Assembly (NCBI GenBank): GCA_019096195.1
Contig: JAGTXK010000050.1
Location: 806,001 to 870,000 of the forward strand
DNA length: 64,000 nucleotides
Direction: 5' to 3'
Source: Boletus sp. NGJ
Taxonomy: Eukaryota > Basidiomycota > Agaricomycetes > Boletales > Boletaceae
In this document: positions 56,581-64,000 of the stretch, piece by piece
Position numbering within the stretch: position 1 is the first letter of the stretch
Layout of the letters: each line of letters opens with the position of its first letter
The notes under the pieces: generated by a model
The model's database searches: none
What the model was told of the DNA's origin: nothing
The model's input: only the letters and a program-made list of their open reading frames with translations
Position numbers and translations under genes: made by a program

Positions 56581-57283
56581 ATATGCAACAATCTCAGTGA
56601 CCGACACAGGCGGCATTGCGGACTCCTATGTGCATCAGCAACTCGGAGCACAGCAAGGATGTCACACGACCTTTTGTGAGTATCTGATTTTCAGTACCAC
56701 ATCATGTAGGCACGCCTGTAAATGACTGAAACTGTCCGGGATCACGTCAGAGAAGTATATGCATACATAGTCGTAAGCCGAGTACCTCGCCCTCACCTGG
56801 CAATACTGCGCTTTTCCGGGCCCATGATCATGAACCCCAACATTCAGCATGGTTGCGCTCTTCAAACGTCATCCTTTTAAAGGGTCGTTTGGTCGCATGT
56901 ACGGGATCCACTGCATAGCAGCCCAAGCTCCAACGACTGGAAAATTGAGAGGGCTGTGTCGGTTCCTATATGATCCCCACGCGGTAGTTGCACCGCCAGG
57001 TTGCTATAGTTGGAGCCTGATAGAGTGCACGCCGAAAGCTCACGTTAACCTTCCTGTGCGCTTTGCTTCTAGAAAATCACTGGCTTGTACAGGGCATGTA
57101 CAGAGTCGGTGCGTCGATAGGCGCACGGTTATGTCACGTATTGCCTCACAGCGAACATACAAGAGCTTGCAATTGTCGCGTCGATGAGAAAATTCCTTCA
57201 CTCATTTCCTGCGGTTACTCGCAACACTCGATTCACAGGTCTTTCTGTCGTCGACCGCATATTCGACCTCTCTGCCACGCGAC
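56581..57283. other. Intergenic region and TMH4 promoter
   Basis: About 700 nt. The last 130 nt resemble the TMH3 5' flank (ACAAGAGCTTG, then a Thr/Cys-rich untranslated stretch). No gene recognised. Confidence 0.4.
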
Positions 57284-58645
57284 ATGTTCATCCCTCAGAC
57301 TGACGTCCCTAGTCTATTCAACTCCTATCCCATCATAATGCCTCCACTCTCACTCGACAGGCCGCCTCGCTTTTCACTCGATATGTCTGGTGTAGCAGCG
57401 AGTTTGATGGGCGGAGATAGTGCTGTATCCGCTATGGCTACAGTTCACGTCTACGGAAACTGGCGTTGGCTTGGTTGGTACAATAGCCCCGGGTCCTTCC
57501 AAATAGCCAAGCGACTCCGCTCGTTCGCGAAATCTGCGTCCTTCCGTAACAGAAACCTCTCCCAAAAGTTTCTCTCCAAGAGCGTCCACACGGACCCCAT
57601 GACATTGCTCGAGCTGGACAACTGCAAAAGACCCAAATTCCAGGCTGCATACTCGGGGACTGTCATCGAGGAGACGGGTCACTTGGCTGCGCTCTTCATG
57701 AAGGGCTGTGCTGCTTCGGAGGGGAGAGTGGTTCCGGGGAGGATGACCCAGCCCGTTGGAATTACCATTGCCGAGCTCGGTCCGGCCCCTGCCTCCGAGA
57801 TGCACCCCGCGCGTAGTAGCACCCTCACCACCCTATTCGCCAGCGTCCCTATTGTTGTCAGTGTTGGCACATGCGCCCTTTGCGCCCTTTGCGAGGACTG
57901 GTATGCATCCTTGCTGATCCTCGTGGGCATCATCGCGAGTGGTGTATCCTGCCTCGTCCTCGGCTCCGCAGAATTTTTGTTCACCCATCCGGAGCCTGCC
58001 AAAGGATCGCCTGCTGGTGATGGAATCCTCAGCTCAGAACAGGACATTGTCCTATTGAAAGGGACAGAAAGCGCGGTGAATTCTATTACCCGCGGAAGGT
58101 TCACCCTTCGTTTCCTGAGCGAGGGCCATTACAATCTGATCCGGTGGTGCTCCCTTCTCTTCTTCATTCAATGTGTCAGCCAGCTCCTTCTCATTCCCCA
58201 AGCATCGTTGTTCGGCCAGATCATGTTCCTCACCTCAGTCGGTGTCTCCGCATCGTACAACATCTGGCTTTCATCGTTGGACAAGGAGAAAATTCATCAG
58301 AAGCTCTTGTTCGAGAGGGTGCTCGAGAACCCGACATTGACCAAGTACACGTTGGGAACCCGCACCACCGCAGTGGTCTTCATACTCCTCGTCCTTCGGC
58401 CGCAAAATCCAACGAAACTTCTTAATGAATTGCTCCCCAACGATACCAAGGTGTGGAGGCAGTGGAAAGCGACAATACTGGACCAGCTACCTCACCCCAG
58501 CGACAAGTCCATCTTATTCGAAGGCAAGGTCGGGGATTTGGACGGGTTTACGCAACGGGAACAGGCTTTGTTGGAGCTGCTCTACGACGATGCGCGGGCG
58601 GCGTACAATGGTTATAGCAACTATATTGGAGTCGATTCGCTGTGA
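57284..58645 (+). CDS. TMH family member 4, polytopic membrane protein
   Basis: Intact, single exon, 453 residues. Starts MFIPQTDVPSLFNSY, then RPPRFSLDMSGVAASLMGGD, SAMATVHVYGNWRWLGWYN, VHTDPMTLLELD, EETGHLAALFMKGC. Four central hydrophobic helices and the fifth at TTAVVFILLVLRPQNP are as in TMH2. The tail has LPNDTKVWRQWKATILDQLP and ends SNYIGVDSL. It lacks three residues of TMH3 near FRNRNLSQKFLSK. Codons 120-350 are nearly identical to TMH3. Confidence 0.82.
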   Translation: MFIPQTDVPSLFNSYPIIMPPLSLDRPPRFSLDMSGVAASLMGGDSAVSAMATVHVYGNWRWLGWYNSPGSFQIAKRLRSFAKSASFRNRNLSQKFLSKSVHTDPMTLLELDNCKRPKFQAAYSGTVIEETGHLAALFMKGCAASEGRVVPGRMTQPVGITIAELGPAPASEMHPARSSTLTTLFASVPIVVSVGTCALCALCEDWYASLLILVGIIASGVSCLVLGSAEFLFTHPEPAKGSPAGDGILSSEQDIVLLKGTESAVNSITRGRFTLRFLSEGHYNLIRWCSLLFFIQCVSQLLLIPQASLFGQIMFLTSVGVSASYNIWLSSLDKEKIHQKLLFERVLENPTLTKYTLGTRTTAVVFILLVLRPQNPTKLLNELLPNDTKVWRQWKATILDQLPHPSDKSILFEGKVGDLDGFTQREQALLELLYDDARAAYNGYSNYIGVDSL

Positions 58646-59467
58646 TTTTTTTTTAAATTTACTCTCTTCACCTCGTTCATCTCGGACTACCAGGCATCAT
58701 TCATATAGCTATTATTTCTGATTTATTTCAGGTATACCCCGGGGACGGACGGTCTTTCTCATGTATCGTAGTCACCAGCGTCGACTGCCATTTCCCACCT
58801 TTACCTGTAGCGTTTTTGTAGAATATCAGAGTATTAGAGTATTATTACTTAACACCTGCACGACAGCCTTGATGGCATGCAAATATGACCGATATATCGC
58901 GCTCACCGTTGCTCGTTTCGATAAGTTTGATCGCAACAGGTGGGTTGGAGGGTTGGGAGAAACCTGATCATGATGCATGTCAGTTAATCAATTGATCAGA
59001 TTGATCGGGATGAAGGCTTGATAATTAATTCGTTCTGCACCGTTGCATCATGAGCACCATGACAATATCGCTCGCCGCACAATGTGAGGTCTGCCATGCG
59101 TCCCGAACTCTGACGGGTCGAAGTATTTGCTTCCGAGACTCGGATATAAATTTGCTACAAGTAGTACTATACTCCGAAATGTAGATCGAAGACTGATCGA
59201 AGACTAGTTATGAATGCATGATAGACAATGCCATACGTAAATGGAATAATGAAACCATACATCAATGCATCATCACTAATCATCGAGCAGCGAAGCACCT
59301 GCATGGGAGATAAGGTACCAATCAAGACTCACGACAAGGAACAGGGGGCATGGAAAGAAGTCGTCGAAAAGTGACATCACTAAACACAAAATTCGGAACA
59401 CGGTATCGCATGGGTCGTAAACGTGATAAATTTAGTGGCGCTCTTTGGAAAATACATGGAAAAAGGG
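58646..59467. other. Intergenic region between TMH4 and TMH5
   Basis: About 820 nt between convergent genes. A/T-rich, with no recognised gene or repeat. Confidence 0.4.
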
Positions 59468-60784
59468 TCACTTGAAAGCTGTATACTGGACATAAGCACC
59501 ATACGCTGTTTGAGCATCGCCGTACAGCGTCTCGAGCAAGGACCTCTGTTCTTGACTGAACCCGTGCAGGTCCCAGTCAGAGTCAACAAACTCGAGCTTC
59601 TCCTTGTCGAGGAGTCGCCGCACGATCTTCTCTTTCCAATGCCTCCAGACCTTGGTGTCGTTGGGAAGGAGATCGTCAAGGAGTTTGTTCGGTTCTTCAG
59701 GCTGGAGAACGAGGAGGGCGAAAACCACCGTGGTTGTGTGTGTGCCCAAGCAATACTTGGTCAAGATTGGTTTCTGGAGTACACTGTCGAGCAGGATATC
59801 CCGTTGGATCTTCTCCTTGTCCAAGGAGGACAGCCACGAATTGTATATCCAAGAGACACCGAGCGAAGCGACAAACATGATTTGGCCGAACAAGGAGCCT
59901 TGGGGGATAAGGAGTAGCTGGGCGATGAATTGGATAGTGAGAAGGACGGAACACCATCCGATGTTATTGTAATGGGGCTCGCTGGGGAAACTGAGGGAGA
60001 ACCTGCCGCGGGTGATAGAGTTCACGGCACCCTCCGCGCCCCTGAGTAAGACGACCTCCTTGTCCGAGCGAAGGATACCATCGCCAGGAGGGGACCCCTT
60101 GGCTGGGTCAGGATGGACGAACACGAAACTCCCTGAGCCGATGACGAGACAGGATATACCACTCGTGAGGATACCCAAGAGGATCAACGAAAACGAAATC
60201 CAGTCGCTGAAGACACCGCATGCAACGCAGGTGCCGATGCTGACGGTGATAGGGATGGTGGCAAAGACAGGGGAGTACGCATTGATGCGTTTGGGGAACA
60301 TATGATGTGGAGGGACGTGGTTGAGCTCGGCAATCGTGACTCCAATATTCTGTGTTTTTCGCCCTTCAATAACCTTTCCTTCGCGAGAAGCGCACTCTTT
60401 CATGAAGAGGGAAGTCAAGTGACCGGTCTCCTCGATGATGGTGCCCGAGTGGGCAGCTCTAAACTTGGGGCCCTTCCAGCCATCCAACTCGAACAATGTG
60501 GCAGGATCAGTGTGAACACCGGGGAAAAAGCCGTCGAAAAACCTCGACTTTGCCAGAAGGCCGTATCGTTTGGCGACCTGATATGAACCTGGAGAATTAT
60601 ACCACCCTAACCATCGTCTGCTCTCGTAGACATGGACAGTAGCCATGGCAGACACAGCCTCGTCTCCACCAAAGACGCCTGCCACACCCGAGGTATCAAG
60701 CGTGAACTTGGACTTGTCGAGTGCCAACGTATCCGGAACCATCGAGCGACGGCCAAGGACGCTAGACATGTCGGGAAGGTACAT
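59468..60784 (-). CDS. TMH family member 5, polytopic membrane protein
   Basis: Intact, single exon, 438 residues. Starts MYLPDMSSVLGRRSM, then LDKSKFTLDTSGVAGVFGGD and SAMATVHVYESRRWLGWYN. It keeps VHTDPATLFELD, SGTIIEETGHLTSLFMKEC, SPPGDGILRSDKEVVLLRGA, VNSITRGRFSL, QLLLIPQGSLFGQIMF, SSLDKEKIQ and LLPNDTKVWRHW. KFTLD.SGVAG.FGG and PGSY link it more closely to TMH1 than to TMH2-4, so the family has at least two subgroups. Confidence 0.82.
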   Translation of the reverse strand: MYLPDMSSVLGRRSMVPDTLALDKSKFTLDTSGVAGVFGGDEAVSAMATVHVYESRRWLGWYNSPGSYQVAKRYGLLAKSRFFDGFFPGVHTDPATLFELDGWKGPKFRAAHSGTIIEETGHLTSLFMKECASREGKVIEGRKTQNIGVTIAELNHVPPHHMFPKRINAYSPVFATIPITVSIGTCVACGVFSDWISFSLILLGILTSGISCLVIGSGSFVFVHPDPAKGSPPGDGILRSDKEVVLLRGAEGAVNSITRGRFSLSFPSEPHYNNIGWCSVLLTIQFIAQLLLIPQGSLFGQIMFVASLGVSWIYNSWLSSLDKEKIQRDILLDSVLQKPILTKYCLGTHTTTVVFALLVLQPEEPNKLLDDLLPNDTKVWRHWKEKIVRRLLDKEKLEFVDSDWDLHGFSQEQRSLLETLYGDAQTAYGAYVQYTAFK

Positions 60785-62285
60785 ATGAACGGGTCAAAGG
60801 GATGTAAACAAAGGCGGCGTACGCAGATACAATCGTTGATACGATTGAGTGCATCGGGAGTTTCAGCGCTTGAGCGACGTTTCTAATTGGAGATAGAGCT
60901 GGACAACCGCGGGTATTTCTATGTACCGGTAAGGCACGAGGCTGGCGAAGAGTAAAGATGGGGATTCTTTCGTCGTCCGAGACTCTTATACCCTTCAGTA
61001 TGGCAGCGTAAGGTGGTGGGGGCACAATGCTCGATCCAAGCATCCATTGAGTCTCACTACCAGGTTGGAGGGCCTCTACACATGCTACTGTACTGATTCG
61101 GCTGTGCTTACATTATGGCAGACAGAATCAGGCAGACACTATTGTTAGGCAGTACACAGGCTCCTACACTCACCTTTGTTGGTCCTTTGTCTGTCTGACA
61201 GTGCGGCTCAATCGACAATTGACACTCACACATCACTTCCTAGAGTGTGCTCAGACACCTGGGCGAAACGCGATTGACTTTTGCCCACATTTACGGAAAC
61301 AAGAGCGCTCCAATCAGCCTCCACCGCGGTCCATGCTGTGGCCAGACTCGGACGCTTGGGCGAAACGACCCCCTGGCTGTGGTTGGCTTTTGCGCACATC
61401 TATGGAGAAAAAGGCCTCCAATTGGTCTCCACCGCGCTCCATGATGTGGCCAAGCACCGCTTTGTCGCATCAGCATCTGTTGTCCGAACGACGATTTCCC
61501 TCGCTTCGTGCTCCCTGTGAATTGCGGGTAGTAGCACGACTGTCATTTCCAGTACGTGATGCCTTCAGTCGTGTACGTGCGCTCTATGATTAGATGAGTT
61601 TAGAAGGTGGCTATGGAGGATACACGAAATGGACTATTGCACGATCTCGATGTCGGCGCGAATATGAAGTAAGTCCGCACTTGGAGTGCAGGATGCATCG
61701 TGAGTCTTCATCGACGTGTAAAGCATGTTGATGGCGATTCGGAGTGGGTCTAGTAAAGTAGACTTGTCATGGGATGAGTCTCGACGGATTGGCCTATGTG
61801 TGACAGTAATGAATTTCCCTGGTTAGTGTGTACGAGGAGCAAGAGCGATAATTAAGTTGTTGGTGTGTAGTTCTGATTAGCACTGAGGAAACTACACACA
61901 GAAGGAACAGCTCATGTGTACTTTCTGTATGATGTACTATGTATTCCAACTCACGGGTAAGTACTTCGTTTTCTTCAAAAGGTTCTGTGCCTTGTCGACC
62001 GATTGATGGTACAACTATGGCTTTGTGTAGTGTATATTGACCAGAAAACCTCTTTACAGTCGACTCTTCGTAATGTATTGAAAGGGGCTTTGACCGAATT
62101 TGTCAAGAACTTTAGAATCCAACAATGACAAACAATACCGCTCGTCCATCGCGAGGCAGAGGTTCTGGCTCTCGTTCTACATTCACTAGACTCCATAGAG
62201 TATTTGGTCATTGTCCAAATAGCTTGAGTCCTTACTCTCTCAACCTTCTCAGTTTTGGCGTGAAGTAACAACATCTTCTATCGTA
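60785..62285. other. Intergenic region between TMH5 and TAF4
   Basis: About 1.5 kb. It contains a two-unit degenerate repeat at 61250-61460 (separate entry). No other gene recognised. Confidence 0.4.
61250..61460 (+). repeat. Two-copy tandem repeat with coding texture
   Basis: Two units of about 105 nt. Unit 1 reads LGETRLTFAHIYG in one frame, then ALQSASTAVHAVARLGR in another. Unit 2 reads LGETTPWLWLAFAHIYGEKG then LQLVSTALHDVAKHRF in one frame. The shared pattern LGET..FAHIYG.KGLQ..STA.H.VA suggests a relic of a helical-repeat protein. No start codon or complete gene is visible. Confidence 0.45.
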
Positions 62286-63732
62286 ATGAAGACCGAGTCT
62301 GAGACTCCGCAAACATCCGCCCCGGCGCAGACTCAACCTGCCACGCAGTACACTACGCAGTGGGGTTCAGCACGTGCGCCGCAGTTCCTTCTCTCTAGTT
62401 TGATCTTAAACCGTTGATTTGGCCGGTCAGACATTCCCATCGACCCTGCACTCCAACAACAATCTCAAGTAGCCACGTCAGTCGAACATTTGATACCTCC
62501 CTGTAATGCTGAACGTCGTCCAGTACAACTCCTTATTCGCATTACCAATACTCGCAGCATTATCCCCAAGCGGCCTACACGCACTATCAATATGCCTCCG
62601 CGATGAACACGGCGCAAACGCAGCAGCGACAAGTCACTGCCGCGAACGCAACTGCTGCGACAAGTACCGCTGCGACCGCTGCCAGTGGTGTGGACACTGC
62701 TGATGTGGCCACACTGAATGATGCGCTTGGTAGTGCCGGCGTAGACCTGAGGGTATTGTTTCCCCATTCAGTTTTATTGACCCTGTATAATGACACATCT
62801 AGGCTGAAGAAGAGAGTTTGCAGCGGTCATACGATTCACACCAAACATACCGCCCTTTCGAGGATCGCTCGAAGAAGCAGCCCATAATGCCATCCTTTGA
62901 CACTCGTTTTCTCGGGCCAACGGTGCGCGGCATTGGAACGCAACATAAGATCACCAAGGTCCCAGAAGACTCTGTGAACTATCTCGCCCTTGCTCTCCGT
63001 GCTCGACTACAGGATCTTGTCGTAGCCATGGTCGCAGCCGCTCGTCATCGCACGGATGCGCAATATGACAAACCGCCATCCTTGTATGAGGATAGCACCC
63101 CCATGTGGAGCGTTGTTGTACGTAATGACCTGGGGAAACAGCTTTCTGCTCTAGAAAAGACTGAGAGGGAGGAAGAAATGAAGATTCGCAGGGAACGAAA
63201 GGAGCGGGCAGACCTCGCGGCTGCACATGCAGCCAATCTAGCCGCACAAGCTTCTGGAAGTGGAGGCGCGATGGCCGTGGATGAAGAAGATGGCGGTGCA
63301 CCCAAGAAGAAGAAGAAAAAGGAGGGCCCCGGTGTCACGGCAAGAAATATGTCCGAAGATGTGCGCAAGAAAATGTCGAATGCGGTTGCCAGTCAAGCTG
63401 CAGGACTCGGCGGGAAGTATGCGTGGATGACTGCGGCTAATGCCCCTGCAACGACTCCGAAACCAAAGCCGATTGCTGCCACACCCGCACCTGCGGTCAC
63501 GGCACCAGCCACGACGTCGACACCGGCAACGACAACTGCACCCGCGGTGTCTACTACTGCTGGGACGTCGTGGGCTCGTCCATATGTTTCCTCAAAGAAA
63601 GCTACGGCAGTGTCCGGTTATGCTGCTGAGGAGGATGATAGAATGTTAGTGACGATGCGGGATGCAATGTTTGTAGTGGAGAAGGAAAGAGGGCATGGTG
63701 GTGGACGTGGTTCTGCTCGAGGTTGGGTTTGA
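62286..63732 (+). CDS. TAF4, TFIID subunit (C-terminal TAF4 domain)
   Basis: Histone-fold subunit of TFIID. The TAF4 domain starts LNDALGSAGVDLR and continues after the intron at 62753-62802 with AEEESLQRSYDSHQTYRPFE. Then come QHKITKVPEDSVNYLALALR, a Lys/Glu helix, KKKKKKEGPGVTARNMSEDV, an Ala/Pro/Thr-rich linker and an end with RMLVTMRDAMFVVEKERGHG. The final exon is 62803-63732. The 5' exons are not settled: an ATG at 62286 opens MKTESETPQTSAP; a small exon near 62428-62470 (IPIDPALQQQS) and an exon from about 62511 (SHYQYSQHYPQ) are likely, but I could not make all phases agree. Confidence 0.85.
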
Positions 63733-63880
63733 TTTTTATTGCAGTACCATCGTATTACAGTATCTTGTAGTACGGGTGCGCGTTGTTTGGACGTGTTTAG
63801 CAAAAGCCTTGGGAATAAACATCAACAAACAACACCTTACTCGAACACGGTGAGCAGTTGATACGCGGGGTCGTGTCACC

Positions 63881-64000
63881 ATGTCTGGAGAATCTTTACA
63901 TCGCTCGTCGCTGATTGATATGTAAGTCTCTATGTCCCCTATTTAGTTTTACTCCTCACCATTTCCTGCTATAGCACATATCAACAGCTACACACATTTC
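63881..64000 (+). CDS. Start of an unidentified gene, cut by window end
   Basis: ATG at 63881 opens MSGESLHRSSLIDI. A donor GTAAGT at 63922 and an acceptor at 63974 keep frame into TYQQLHTF, which runs off the window. Both splice sites are good and the upstream CACC context suits a start. Too short to name. Confidence 0.5.

Noticed and set aside
55484-57283. Whether the whole TMH3-TMH4 gap is a transposon
   Set aside because: No terminal repeats, target duplications or transposase fragments; the only recognisable content is the hydrolase relic.

Overview
The window reads as nuclear DNA of a filamentous basidiomycete, probably an Agaricomycete. Introns are many and short (about 48-70 nt, GT..AG, a few GC..AG candidates), genes are packed on both strands with intergenic gaps often under 300 nt, and the gene set is fungal: a Bni1-type formin, a HET-domain protein, a Barentsz homologue, lipin, RRN3 and TFIIB. 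No rRNA, tRNA, CRISPR, LTR or virus-like element was seen. Exon structures were worked out by hand from splice sites and reading phase; for most genes the exon lengths sum to a multiple of three.

Layout. 1-16 kb is housekeeping: tyrosine phosphatase (-), MCM6 (+), formin (+), nucleoside hydrolase (-), THO subunit 3 (+), then a HET-domain protein (-). 17-19.5 kb holds the first copy of a polytopic membrane protein family (called TMH here) and a relic of an IRG-like GTPase. 20-27 kb is conserved again: RRS1 (+), TFIIB (-), Barentsz/CASC3 (-), epoxide hydrolase (+). 28-40 kb is an accessory block with three tandem IRG-like GTPases (+), duplicated flanks, a TA-flanked MITE that truncates an ORF, and TMH2 (-). 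40.7-50 kb holds lipin (-), NDUFB9 (-), RRN3 (+) and an unrecognised nuclear-looking protein (-). 50-61 kb is a second accessory block: an IRG relic, IRG4 (+), TMH3 (+), an epoxide-hydrolase relic (-), TMH4 (+) and TMH5 (-). TAF4 (+) and the first exon of another gene (+) close the window.

The most interesting content is the repeated co-occurrence of two multigene families. The IRG-like proteins are single-exon, start Met-Gly (possible N-myristoylation), carry a roughly 150-residue charged helix and then a GTPase domain resembling vertebrate immunity-related GTPases. The TMH proteins are about 440 residues with about five hydrophobic segments and match no family I can name. They sit beside each other at three places, with a HET gene and epoxide hydrolase copies nearby. 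Mosaic identity, orphan promoter modules and relics show rapid turnover. I propose, as inference only, a membrane-linked, IRG-based self/non-self or defence system.

Several otherwise intact genes have one extra base that breaks the frame (nucleoside hydrolase, Barentsz, epoxide hydrolase, TMH1, TMH3), mostly in G or C runs. Errors in the underlying assembly are at least as likely as true pseudogenes.
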